Source: an uncultured Alphaproteobacteria bacterium (GTDB lineage: Bacteria; Pseudomonadota; Alphaproteobacteria; Caulobacterales; Caulobacteraceae). Taken from it: a DNA stretch of 64,000 nucleotides. Numbering within the stretch: the stretch's first letter is position 1; each line of letters begins with the position of its first letter. Both the position numbers and the translations under genes were made by a program. The stretch is from the NCBI GenBank assembly GCA_903822175.1, contig CAIJOB010000002.1, forward strand, positions 124,001 to 188,000. The letters are read 5' to 3'. Below, one piece after another: positions 54,757 to 63,591 of this stretch. The notes under the pieces were generated by a model that was not told the DNA's origin, did no database searches, and saw nothing but the letters and a program-made list of their open reading frames with translations.

Positions 54757-55575
54757 TTGCTGTTGGCCGGATTTCCACCCACGACGATCGCCATCCTCGT
54801 TACGATCCTGGCGGCGTCGGCCCTGATGAGCGGGCTCTCGGGCTTCGGGTTCTCGGCGATCGGCGCCCTTTGCCTGATCTTCCTGCCACCCAAGCTCGGC
54901 GTGCCGCTGTTGATGACCCTGTCGGCGGCCAACCAGATCATGTCGCTTCGGCAGCTGAAGGCCGACATGGCCCCGATCAAGCACTGGTGGCCCAATGGGC
55001 CCGCGCCCTATCTGCTCGGCGGCTTGGTCGGCGTCCCGGTGGGCCTGGCGATCCTGAGTTCGCTGCCGACCACCGACCTGATGCTGGTGTTCGGCGGTTT
55101 CCTGGTGATCTACGCGGGCTATTCCCTGGCCCGGCCGCACGGTGCGCGCGCCACGGTTCAGGGCGGCTGGCTGGCCTCGTCGCTGGTCGGGATGTCCGGC
55201 GGCGTCATCGGCGGTTTCACCGCCTTTCCGGGCGCGGCGGTCGTGGTCTGGAACGGCCTGCGCCACGTGCCCAAGCGCGAGGCCCGCGCCATCGTCCAGC
55301 CCTACATCTTCGTCCTGCAGCTGCTGTCGATCTCGCTGCTCGCCCTGCAGAAGCCCGAGACCTTCGGCCCCAACTACTGGCTGCTGGTGGCGATCACCGT
55401 GCCGGTGGTGCTGCCGTGCACGCTGATCGGCGTGAAGCTCTATCACTCGCTGTCCGACGTGAATTTCCGGCGGGTGACCTTCATCCTGCTGGGCGTCTCG
55501 GGGATGGGCCTGCTGATCAAGGCCGCCGACACCTTCCCCGTCGTGGCGAGCGCCGTGAAGTCGGTGCGCCTCTAG
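54757..55575 (+). CDS. TSUP family (TauE/SafE) anion permease
   Basis: A roughly 272-residue protein with eight helices. The repeated TSUP half-motif is seen as SALMSGLSGFGFSAIGALCLIFLPPKLGVPLLMTLSAAN and SSLVGMSGGVIGGFTAFPGAAVVVW, each with the conserved glycine-rich turn. Such permeases export sulfite, sulfoacetate or other organosulfur anions. A TTG at 54757 has GAGGTG at 5-base spacing and is preferred over TTG 54745. It has no close partner; a link with cysDNC far upstream would be speculation. Confidence 0.85.
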   Translation: MLLAGFPPTTIAILVTILAASALMSGLSGFGFSAIGALCLIFLPPKLGVPLLMTLSAANQIMSLRQLKADMAPIKHWWPNGPAPYLLGGLVGVPVGLAILSSLPTTDLMLVFGGFLVIYAGYSLARPHGARATVQGGWLASSLVGMSGGVIGGFTAFPGAAVVVWNGLRHVPKREARAIVQPYIFVLQLLSISLLALQKPETFGPNYWLLVAITVPVVLPCTLIGVKLYHSLSDVNFRRVTFILLGVSGMGLLIKAADTFPVVASAVKSVRL

Positions 55576-55755
55576 GCGTCCGATCCGCGCACCGATTCGT
55601 GATGTGGACTCCGACAGAATTCGGGGCGTAGGCTTTTGCCATCAGGGCGGCGCGAGCCCCTGAAACGGTCCGCGACCGACCCAAAACCGCGCCATGGAAG
55701 CATCGCCTCCAGGCGACTGCGTCCCTGGCGCCCAAAGGTGATGGGAGACGCGACC

Positions 55756-57777
55756 ATGCCAATCCAGACAGCGGGGTCCGTGCGCGCTCTGGCGCTCGTG
55801 GGCCCCACCAGCAGCGGCAAGACCACGCTGATGGAAGCCCTGTTGCAGGTCACCGGCGCCGTCGATCGGCGGGTCGGCGGCGAGAAGGTCGGCGACTCCA
55901 GTCCTGAGGCCCGCGCGCGCGGCCATTCGGTGGAACTGAACCTCGCCGGCTTCGACTTCATGGGCGACCGCTACTCGGTCATCGACTGTCCCGGCTCCCT
56001 GGAATTCTGCGCCGACCTCGACGCCGCCCTGCCGGCGGTCGATCTGGCGGTCGTGGTCGCCGAGCCCGATCCGGCCAAGGCAGCCCTGCTGCAGCCTACG
56101 TTGCGCGAGCTGGAGCGGTTGGGCGTGCCGCATGCGCTGTTCATCAACAAGATGGACCTGGCCCGAGGCGCCCTCTCCGACCTCCTAGCCGCGCTGGCGC
56201 CAGTCTCGACCGCGCCGCTGGTCGCCCGCCAGATTCCGACCTGGGACGGCGAAAAGGTCACCGGCTTCATCGACCTCGCCCTGGAGCGCGCCTTCGTCTA
56301 CGGGCCAGGCGAGCCCTCGACCCAGATAGATATCCCGGGCGACCTGCGCGACGAGGAGGCCCAGGCCCGCTTCCACATGCTGGAGCAGATCGCCGACTTC
56401 GACGACGAGCTTCTGGAACAGTTGCTCTCCGACGTGACGCCGAGCCGTGACGCGGTCTTCGCCGACCTGGTGCGCGAGATGAACGAGGGGCTGATCGTGC
56501 CGGTGTTCTTCGGCTCGGCCCAGAACGGTTTCGGGGTACGTCGCCTGCTGAAGGCGCTGCGCCACGAGGCGCCGCTCGCCGACCGCGCCGCCAGGCGGGT
56601 GGGGATCGAGACCGGCGCCTATGTGCTGAAGGCGGCCTACGCCGGCCAGTCCGGCAAACTCGCCTACGCCCGCGTATTCGGCAAAGCCCTGCCGGACGGC
56701 GCCGAGTTCGTGCTGCCGGACGGCGAACGCTGCCGGGCCGGCGGACTCTCCTCGGTGCAGGGCGCGGCGATCAAGAAGATCGGCTCAGCGCCCGTCGGCG
56801 AGGTCTGCGCCATCGGCAAGGTGGAGGCGGCGCAAGCCGGCCAGATCCTGTCGACCACCGGCAAGCCGCAGTCCGCGAACGCCGCCGCCAGTCCGCGCCG
56901 GCCGCTGTTCGCCGTCGCCTTGTCGGCCCGGAACCACAAGGACGACGTCCGCCTCTCCGGCGCGCTCGGCAAGCTGATCGAGGAGGACCCCGGCCTGCGC
57001 CTGACCCACGACGCCGAGTCCCGTCAGGTGCTGCTGGCCGGCCAGGGCGAGGGCCATGTGCGGTTGGCGCTCGAGCGGCTGAAACGCCGCTTCGGCGTCG
57101 AAATCGACACCGAGCAGCCGAAGACGCCCTACCGCGAGACCATCCAGCGCGGCACCACCCAGCGCTCGCGGCACAAGAAGCAGTCCGGCGGCCATGGCCA
57201 GTTCGCCGACGTGACGGTGGAGATCCGGCCGCTGCCGCGCGGCTCTGGCGTGGTCTTCAGCCAGCGGGTCGTCGGCGGCTCGGTGCCCAAGCAGTGGATT
57301 CCGGCCGTCGAGCAAGGCGTCCGCGACGGGCTGGAAAAAGGTCATCTCGGCTTCCCGGTCACCGACCTGGAGGTCACGCTCACCGACGGCCAGACCCACA
57401 GCGTCGACTCGTCCGAAATGGCCTTCCGCATGGCCGGGCGCCTCGCGATGGAAGAGGGTCTGCCGGACTGCGGCGCGGTGCTGCTGGAGCCCATCGAGAA
57501 GCTGACGGTCTATTCGCCCTCGCCCAGCGCCTCGAACGTCACCTCGGCGCTGACCGCCCGGCGCGGCCAGATCCTGGGCCTCGCCCCACGCGAAGACTGG
57601 CGCGGCTGGGAGCGGATCGAGGCCTATCTGCCGCAGTCCGAACGCCAGGGCCTGATCGCCGAACTGCGTGGCCTGACCCAGGGCCTGGGCGCCTTCGAGG
57701 CCGACTTCGACCACATGGCCGAGCTCACCGGCCGTCTGGCGACCGAGGCCAGCGAGGGCCACGGCGCACGGGCTTGA
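55756..57777 (+). CDS. Elongation factor G-like GTPase paralogue
   Basis: A 673-residue EF-G relative with all five domains. The P-loop is GPTSSGKTT (16-24), the NKMD base-recognition motif is near residue 130, and domain IV-V match EF-G (GGSVPKQWIPAVEQGVRDG). The switch II sequence is DCPGSLEF (77-84) where EF-G has DTPGHVDF: the catalytic His is Ser81. Switch I also differs (RGHSVELN in place of RGITI). So GTP hydrolysis may be slow, as in EF-G2-type recycling or ribosome-associated paralogues. ATG 55756 has GGGAG at 8-base spacing; ATG 55741 would add five residues. Confidence 0.88.
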   Translation: MPIQTAGSVRALALVGPTSSGKTTLMEALLQVTGAVDRRVGGEKVGDSSPEARARGHSVELNLAGFDFMGDRYSVIDCPGSLEFCADLDAALPAVDLAVVVAEPDPAKAALLQPTLRELERLGVPHALFINKMDLARGALSDLLAALAPVSTAPLVARQIPTWDGEKVTGFIDLALERAFVYGPGEPSTQIDIPGDLRDEEAQARFHMLEQIADFDDELLEQLLSDVTPSRDAVFADLVREMNEGLIVPVFFGSAQNGFGVRRLLKALRHEAPLADRAARRVGIETGAYVLKAAYAGQSGKLAYARVFGKALPDGAEFVLPDGERCRAGGLSSVQGAAIKKIGSAPVGEVCAIGKVEAAQAGQILSTTGKPQSANAAASPRRPLFAVALSARNHKDDVRLSGALGKLIEEDPGLRLTHDAESRQVLLAGQGEGHVRLALERLKRRFGVEIDTEQPKTPYRETIQRGTTQRSRHKKQSGGHGQFADVTVEIRPLPRGSGVVFSQRVVGGSVPKQWIPAVEQGVRDGLEKGHLGFPVTDLEVTLTDGQTHSVDSSEMAFRMAGRLAMEEGLPDCGAVLLEPIEKLTVYSPSPSASNVTSALTARRGQILGLAPREDWRGWERIEAYLPQSERQGLIAELRGLTQGLGAFEADFDHMAELTGRLATEASEGHGARA

Positions 57778-57806
57778 GGCCTGCGAGAATGCTGCAATCT
57801 GCGGGC

Positions 57807-57828
57807 GGGCGAGCTTAGAGGCTCGCCC
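57807..57828 (+). terminator. Hairpin after EF-G-like gene
   Basis: GGGCGAGC-TTAGAG-GCTCGCCC: a perfect 8-bp stem, 6-base loop, 30 bases after the stop codon. It is followed by TGCTCC, not a T-run. Confidence 0.6.
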
Positions 57829-57896
57829 TGCTCCGTGGGCTGCGCTAACCCTGAGGCAAGCGCGGGGTGACTCTGCGCCTTCTCGGGGAGACGTAG

Positions 57897-59285
57897 ATGA
57901 CCACCGCCACCGCCGCGCCGGCCGCGAAGACCAACATCCTCGCCGCGGTCATGACCTCGCTCGCGGCCTCGAGCATCGAGTGGTACGACTTCTTCATCTA
58001 CGGGACCGCCGCGGCGCTGGTCTTCCCGACGCTCTTCTTCCCCAAGGACATGCCGCCCTTCGTGGCGCTGATCGCATCGTTCTCGACGGTGGCGGTCGGC
58101 TTCGTGGCGCGACCGGTCGGCGGCGTCGTCTTCGGCCACTATGGCGACCGCATCGGGCGCAAGCGCGCGCTGGTGATCGCGATGATGATCATGGGCCTGG
58201 CGACGACCGGCGTCGGCCTGTTGCCCGGCTATGCGACCCTGGGGGTCGCTGCGCCCCTGATCCTGATCCTGCTGCGTTTCGCCCAGGGCTTCGCGGTCGG
58301 CGGTCAGTGGGGCGGCGCGGCCCTGGTGGCCATCGAGAGCGCGCCGGCGGACCGTCGCGGCTTCTTCGGCAGCTTCGCCCAGATGGGCGTGCCGGCCGGG
58401 GTGATCCTGTCGAACCTGATCTTCCTGATCATGGGCGAAGTCATGCCCAAGGAGGACTTCGCCGCCTGGGGCTGGCGGATCCCGTTCCTGATTTCCGTGC
58501 TGCTGGTGTTGCTGGGTCTCTTCGTCCAGCTGAAGCTGGAAGACACTGCCGATTACCAGGCGCTGCAGGCGATTGAAGCCGCCAAGCAGGCCGCGGCGGC
58601 CAAGGCGCTCGCCGCAGAAAAAGGCATCAGCCTCGAACAGGCGACCGCGAAGCTGCGGGCCGAGCAGAGCTCTCCGATCCTGCGGGTGATCGCCAAGCAC
58701 CCTAAGGAGATCCTGCTCGCCGCCGGCTCGTTCGTCGCCGCCAACGGCACCTTCTACATCATGATCATCTACGCCGTGGCCTATGCGACCAAGACGCTGC
58801 ATGTGCCCAAGAGCACGGTTCTTTGGGCGGTGATCGCCGGCAGTATTGTCTCGGCGCCCGTGCTGCCGCTGACGGCTGCGCTGTCCGATCGGTTCGGCCG
58901 GCGCGTCATCTTTCTGGCCGGCGCGGTGCTGGCGTTCATCTGGTCGTGGCCGTTCTTCATGCTCCTCAACACCGGCGCCTTCCCGATGATGGCGCTGGCC
59001 ATGATCGGCGGCCTGACCTTCAACAGCGTAATGTACGGCCTGCAGGCGGCGATGATGACCGAGATGTTCTCGACCGAGTTCCGCTATTCGGGGGCGTCGC
59101 TGGGCTACCAGATCGGGGCCATCCTGGGCGGCGGACTGGCGCCGATCCTGTCGGCGGCCCTGTTCGAGAAGTACGGCAGCTCGAGCGCGATCTCGGCCTA
59201 TATGGCGACGCTGTGCGCGATCTCGTTCCTCTCGGTGCTGGTGCTGACCGAGACCCACAAGCGCGAGCTGCGCCGGAAGAGCTAG
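57897..59285 (+). CDS. MHS family (metabolite:H+ symporter) MFS transporter
   Basis: A 462-residue transporter. AASSIEWYDFFIYGTAAALVFPTLFFP in helix 1, FVARPVGGVVFGHYGDRIGRKRALV in the helix 2-3 loop and GFAVGGQWGGAALVAIESAP in helix 5 are the MHS signature shared by KgtP, ShiA and ProP, which import oxo-acids, shikimate or osmolytes. The large cytoplasmic loop between helices 6 and 7 has an unusual Ala/Lys/Glu-rich helix (residues about 230-260). It ends in a hairpin shared with the convergent efflux outer-membrane gene. Confidence 0.9.
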   Translation: MTTATAAPAAKTNILAAVMTSLAASSIEWYDFFIYGTAAALVFPTLFFPKDMPPFVALIASFSTVAVGFVARPVGGVVFGHYGDRIGRKRALVIAMMIMGLATTGVGLLPGYATLGVAAPLILILLRFAQGFAVGGQWGGAALVAIESAPADRRGFFGSFAQMGVPAGVILSNLIFLIMGEVMPKEDFAAWGWRIPFLISVLLVLLGLFVQLKLEDTADYQALQAIEAAKQAAAAKALAAEKGISLEQATAKLRAEQSSPILRVIAKHPKEILLAAGSFVAANGTFYIMIIYAVAYATKTLHVPKSTVLWAVIAGSIVSAPVLPLTAALSDRFGRRVIFLAGAVLAFIWSWPFFMLLNTGAFPMMALAMIGGLTFNSVMYGLQAAMMTEMFSTEFRYSGASLGYQIGAILGGGLAPILSAALFEKYGSSSAISAYMATLCAISFLSVLVLTETHKRELRRKS

Positions 59286-59302
59286 GCGCCCTAGCGGCTC
59301 TT
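59277..59302. terminator. Hairpin covering both stop codons of convergent MHS and efflux genes
   Basis: GCTAGG-CGC-CCTAGC (59281-59295) is a perfect 6-bp stem that contains both TAG stops, extended by AAGA (59277-59280) with TCTT (59299-59302) across a small bulge. A two-way terminator is likely. Confidence 0.5.
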
Positions 59303-60787
59303 GGCGGCGGGCGCCGCGGCCGTGGCCGTCCGCCAGTCGCTGGCGGTGGCGGCGTAGAGCGCCACCAGGTCGCTCATCCGGCGGCCCTGCGCTTCGACGA
59401 GCGCACGCCGCGCGCGGCTCAGCGTACGCTGAGCCTGGACCACATCGACCATCGGCCCGCCGCCCAGGCGCAGCGCGTTCTGGGAGTCCTCAGCCCCGGC
59501 CTCAGCAGCTCGGTTGACCAGCTCCAGGGAGCTGATCGACTGCTGGTCTGAGCCCAGGTCCGAGAGCACGTCGGAGACCTGCACGAAGGCTTTGAGCACC
59601 GTCTGTTCGTAGCGGGCGAGCGAAAGGCGCGCGTCGGCCTCTGCGGCTGCACGATTGGCCTTCAGAGTGCCCCCGTGGAACACCGGCGCGGTCATGCCGC
59701 CCAGCACCGTCCAAGCCGCGGAGTCAGCGTTGAAGATGTCCACGGGCTTGATAGCTTCCTGGGTCAGCACGGCCGACAGCCTGATGTCCGGATACTGTGC
59801 CGCCACCGCGACACCGATGGCCGCGGTCGCCGCATGCAGGTCGGCCTCGGCGGCCAGGATGTCAGGGCGATTGCGGACCATCTGCGAGGGCAGGCTGACC
59901 GGGATCTCGGCAGGCGTCTTGAGCGTCTTCAGGTCGAAGTCCGGCGCGGTCCATTCGGACGGCGACTTGCCGACCAGCAGCGCCATCTGGTGGCGGGCGA
60001 TGGCGAGGTCGCGCTGCAGCGGCGGCAGCAGGGCCTCGTCCTCGGCCAGCTGGGCGACGCCGCCGGAGAGCGCGGTGTGCGCCTCGCCGCCCGCGGCCTC
60101 GGCCTTCTGGACGATCTCGATCACGCGGCGGTCATCGGCGACGATGGCCTGGCTCTCAGCGATCTGAGCGCGCAGGCTGGCGATCTTCATGGCCTGCATG
60201 GCGACGTTGCCGCTCAGCGTCAGATAGGCCGCGTCGGCCTGGCGCGCGACGGTGAGCGCCTTGGCGTTGGCCTGCTCGGTCGCGCGCTTCCTGCCGCCGA
60301 ACAGGTCGAGGTCGTAGCTCACCGATCCGCCCACCTGGTAGAGGTTGATGGTCGGGCTGGAGATCGCCGGCTGGCCGGGAAAGCCGGAGAAGCCGAAGGC
60401 CGCCAGGTTGATCCGTTCGCGCTCGGCCGCGGCATTGGCGTCGACCTGGGCGAGCTGAGCGCCGCGCACCGCGCGGGCTTGATACTGGGCCTTTTCCAGG
60501 GCGGCGCGGGCCTCGGCGATCGAGGGGCTGTCGGCCAGGGCCTGGCGGATCGCGGCGTCCAGCTCCGGAGAGCCGAAGGCCTGCCACCACGGGCCGGCGG
60601 TGCGCGCCTCGGGGCTGAGCTTCACGCCGGGCGCGGCCGGATCGCCGGCCATGGCGAACCCGGTCGCGGCCGCGCCTTGCGGTGCGTCGGGGGCCTTGAA
60701 GGTCGGGCCGACCGTGGCGCAGGCGCTGAGCACGAGCGCCGAAGCGGAGGCCGCCAGGAGAGGAAAGGCTCTAGTCAATCGCGGCAT
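59291..60787 (-). CDS. Outer-membrane efflux lipoprotein (NodT/OprM family)
   Basis: A 498-residue TolC-like channel. The signal has a lipobox LSAC (Cys about residue 23, ATVGPTFKAP follows) so it is an outer-membrane lipoprotein, the NodT type. Two OEP repeats with long helices follow (WWQAFGSPELDAAIRQALADSPSIAEARAALEKAQYQAR; second repeat SLPSQMVRNRPDILAAEADLHAATAAIGVAVAAQYPDIRLS). It is the last gene of the emrA-emrB-type operon; its first 17 bases overlap the permease gene. Confidence 0.93.
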   Translation of the reverse strand: MPRLTRAFPLLAASASALVLSACATVGPTFKAPDAPQGAAATGFAMAGDPAAPGVKLSPEARTAGPWWQAFGSPELDAAIRQALADSPSIAEARAALEKAQYQARAVRGAQLAQVDANAAAERERINLAAFGFSGFPGQPAISSPTINLYQVGGSVSYDLDLFGGRKRATEQANAKALTVARQADAAYLTLSGNVAMQAMKIASLRAQIAESQAIVADDRRVIEIVQKAEAAGGEAHTALSGGVAQLAEDEALLPPLQRDLAIARHQMALLVGKSPSEWTAPDFDLKTLKTPAEIPVSLPSQMVRNRPDILAAEADLHAATAAIGVAVAAQYPDIRLSAVLTQEAIKPVDIFNADSAAWTVLGGMTAPVFHGGTLKANRAAAEADARLSLARYEQTVLKAFVQVSDVLSDLGSDQQSISSLELVNRAAEAGAEDSQNALRLGGGPMVDVVQAQRTLSRARRALVEAQGRRMSDLVALYAATASDWRTATAAAPAAKSR

Positions 60788-62297
60788 GCATAGGCTCCCC
60801 GCCGACAGGCCTCGGTTTGCGCATAAGCAGCAGCATGGGCATGCAGGCGATGGTGATGATGAGCATCAGGCGGAAATCGTCGACATAGGCGACCATCGAG
60901 GCCTGGCGGGTGATCTCCCCGTTGAGGGAGGTGATGCCCGCCGCGGTGGCGGGGTTGAACATCTTGGGCAAGGCCGAGCGGACCACCGCGTCGGAGGTCA
61001 CGACCTTGGCGGCCAGGCTCGCGTGCATGGTCTGGGTGTTGGAGACCACCAGCGCGTTCATGATCGAGATGCCGACGCTGGAGCCCAGGTTACGGATCAG
61101 GGTGTAGACGCCCGAACCCTCCGGCCGAAGGTTCGGCGGGATGGTCGCAAACGCCAGCGTCGAGAGCGGCACGAACAGCAGGCCGATCCCCAGACCCTGG
61201 ATGATCCCGGAGGTCACGAACGGCCAGACGGTCATCGACAGGTCGAAGTGAAGCATCTGCCAGAGCGCCGCGCAGCTGATGACCAGGCCGGAGAACAGGA
61301 TCAGCCGGGTGTCGACCTTGCCGATCAGCCGCCCCACCGCGAACATGGCGACGAACGAGCCAAGCCCGCGCGGCATGCTGACCAGACCCGACGTCAGCAC
61401 CGGATAGCCCAGCAGGGTCTGCATCATCGGCGGCAGGAGCGCCATGGTGGAGAACAGCAGGATGCCGATGAAGAAGCCGAAGATGCTGGCGGTGACGAAG
61501 TTACGGTCGCGCAGCAAGGCCTTGTCGAAGAACGGATGGTTGGTGGTCATGGTGTGGACCACGAAAACCCACAGGGAGCCGATCGCCAGCAGCGTCTCGG
61601 TCCAGATCTCCGTCGAGTGAAACCAGTCCTGGCTCGGACCCCGATCCAGCACCAGCTGGAAGGACGCGATGAAGATGGTGATCATCCCAAAGCCCAGGAA
61701 ATCGAACTTCTTGGCCTTGGCGAGCCGGTCGCCGGAGATGAAGAACAGCACGCCCAGGAAGGCGAGGATGCCGATCGGCAGGTTGATGTAGAAGCACCAC
61801 CGCCAGGAGAAGTCCTCGGTGAAATAGCCACCGAGCGCCGGGCCCAGGATGGGCCCCAGGATCGCGCCGGCGCCCCAGATCGCCATGGCCTGGCCGTGCT
61901 TTTCCTTGGGGTTGATGTCCAGCAGCACAGCCTGCGACAGCGGGATCAGCGCCGCGCCGAACACGCCTTGCAACAGACGGAAGATGACGATCTCTGGCAG
62001 CGACGTGGCGATGCCGCAGAGCATCGAGGCGACGGTGAAGCCGGCGATCGAGATCAGGAACGTCCGCTTGCGGCCGATCCGGTCGGCGAGCCAGCCGGAC
62101 AGCGGCGTCATGATCGCCGCGGCGACGATATAGGAGGTCAGGACCCAGGTGATCTGTTCCGGCGAGGCCGAGACCGAGCCCTGCATGTGCGGCAGAGCCA
62201 CGTTGGCGATCGTCGTGTCCAGCGAGTTCATCACCGTCGCCAGCATGATCGAGATGGTGATCGGGATCCGATTCTTGGCGTCGTGTTGGGTGACCAT
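60771..62297 (-). CDS. DHA2 family 14-helix drug efflux permease (EmrB-like)
   Basis: A 508-residue inner-membrane proton antiporter with fourteen helices. SIMLATVMNSLDTTIANVALPHMQGSVSASPEQITWVLTSYIVAAAIMTPLSGWLADRIGRKR in the N-terminal half and RLLQGVFGAALIPLSQAVLLDINPKEKHGQAMAIWGAG are classic EmrB motifs. It should export hydrophobic toxins through the HlyD-type adaptor and the NodT-type channel encoded beside it, 18 bases after the adaptor and overlapping the channel gene by 17 bases. Confidence 0.95.
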   Translation of the reverse strand: MVTQHDAKNRIPITISIMLATVMNSLDTTIANVALPHMQGSVSASPEQITWVLTSYIVAAAIMTPLSGWLADRIGRKRTFLISIAGFTVASMLCGIATSLPEIVIFRLLQGVFGAALIPLSQAVLLDINPKEKHGQAMAIWGAGAILGPILGPALGGYFTEDFSWRWCFYINLPIGILAFLGVLFFISGDRLAKAKKFDFLGFGMITIFIASFQLVLDRGPSQDWFHSTEIWTETLLAIGSLWVFVVHTMTTNHPFFDKALLRDRNFVTASIFGFFIGILLFSTMALLPPMMQTLLGYPVLTSGLVSMPRGLGSFVAMFAVGRLIGKVDTRLILFSGLVISCAALWQMLHFDLSMTVWPFVTSGIIQGLGIGLLFVPLSTLAFATIPPNLRPEGSGVYTLIRNLGSSVGISIMNALVVSNTQTMHASLAAKVVTSDAVVRSALPKMFNPATAAGITSLNGEITRQASMVAYVDDFRLMLIITIACMPMLLLMRKPRPVGGEPMHAAID

Positions 62298-62315
62298 GAC
62301 GGCGGCCTTCTGGCC

Positions 62316-63416
62316 CTAGCGACCCTGGCTGGCGGCTTGGCCGGAAGCTTGGCCCGACGCGACGACGTCGACGGTCACCTTGGCCGATAGCCCGGCGCGG
62401 CCAGCCATGTCCGGCGGCGCCTTGTCGAAGGCGATCCGCACCGGCAGGCGCTGGACGACCTTCACCCAGTTGCCAGTGGCGTTCTGGGCCGGCAGCGCGG
62501 AGAAGGCCTGGCCGGTGCCTGGCGAGAAGCTGGCAACATGGCCCTTCAGGTCGCCGGAATAGGCGTCGATCTTGATGGTCACCGGCTGGCCGACCTTCAT
62601 GTGGGCCAACTGGTCTTCCTTGAAGTTGGCCTCGATCCAGGGCGCGCCGGACAGCAGCCAGAAGCCGGTCTGCGAGGCGTTGAGATAGGTGCCCACCGGC
62701 ATCTGGTCGACGCGGGTGACGATGCCGTCGGCGGGCGCGATGACCGTGCCATAGGCGATGTTCAGCCTGGCGCGGTCAAGCTGGGCCTGGGCCTGCATCA
62801 CCCCTGGCGCGGCGGGCGCGGCGAGGTTGGGGTTGCCTCCCAGGTTGGCCAGCACCTGCGCCGCCTGTTGCTGGGCGCCGGCGAGTTGCGTGCGCGCGGC
62901 CAGCACCGCGTGGTTGGCCAGGTCGACCTGCGCCTGGGAGGCGACGCCGACGTTGGCCAGGTTCTTTTCGCGGACCGCTTCGGTGGTCGTGTAGGCGAGC
63001 TGGTCCCGGGCGGCCTGCACCATGGCCTGCTGCTGCTGATAGCTGGCGCGCAGCGCGGCGACCTGCAGCGAGGCGTTGGCGACGCTGGCCTGGGCGGCCT
63101 CGGCGGTCGCGGCCAGATCGCGGGTGTCGAGCTTGAAGAGTAGTTGGCCGCGCTTCACGACCTCGTTCTCGTGGACGTAGACGTCGGTGACCCGGCCGCC
63201 GATGGAGGGCGCGACCGGCGCCTTGGCGATCTGCACATAGGCGTCGTCGGTGGTCTGGGTCTTGCCGCCGGTGATCATGAAATAGGCCACGATCACGGCG
63301 ATCAGCAGCGGCCCGCCGACGATCAGCGGCCAGCGCAAGCGCTGCATGACGCTGGGCTTCGCCCGGGTGTCGACATCGGCGTTGCCGCGCAGCGGGATGA
63401 CTTCAGGATCGCTCAC
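62316..63416 (-). CDS. HlyD/EmrA-type membrane fusion adaptor
   Basis: A 366-residue periplasmic adaptor with one N-terminal transmembrane helix (LIVGGPLLIAVIVAYFMI, about residues 28-45). The hairpin and lipoyl-like halves are split as usual: VQIAKAPVAPSIGGRVTDVYVHENEVVKRGQLLFKLD and TVIAPADGIVTRVDQMPVGTYL, with a coiled-coil between. It bridges the EmrB permease and the outer-membrane channel. GTG 63416 has AAAGGGG upstream; longer frames add a region without the helix pattern. First gene of the operon, divergent from the LysR gene. Confidence 0.92.
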   Translation of the reverse strand: MSDPEVIPLRGNADVDTRAKPSVMQRLRWPLIVGGPLLIAVIVAYFMITGGKTQTTDDAYVQIAKAPVAPSIGGRVTDVYVHENEVVKRGQLLFKLDTRDLAATAEAAQASVANASLQVAALRASYQQQQAMVQAARDQLAYTTTEAVREKNLANVGVASQAQVDLANHAVLAARTQLAGAQQQAAQVLANLGGNPNLAAPAAPGVMQAQAQLDRARLNIAYGTVIAPADGIVTRVDQMPVGTYLNASQTGFWLLSGAPWIEANFKEDQLAHMKVGQPVTIKIDAYSGDLKGHVASFSPGTGQAFSALPAQNATGNWVKVVQRLPVRIAFDKAPPDMAGRAGLSAKVTVDVVASGQASGQAASQGR

Positions 63417-63591
63417 GCGAGCCCCTTTCGGAAATGGGATAGGGCAGTCTGAAATGCCGAAGACAGGACATCGGGCGCCGGCCATGGCTGGCCGCGCCGT
63501 CGTTCCCGTCAGCACCTGAGATAGGGCTGCCGCAACGATGATTCAAATGATATGTCATCACGCAACAAATGAACACGGTGCATAGTTCAAA

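Noticed and set aside
54738..55631. A second plus-strand frame of similar length over the TSUP gene
   Set aside because: It lacks membrane helices and reads as an alternative-frame shadow of the permease.
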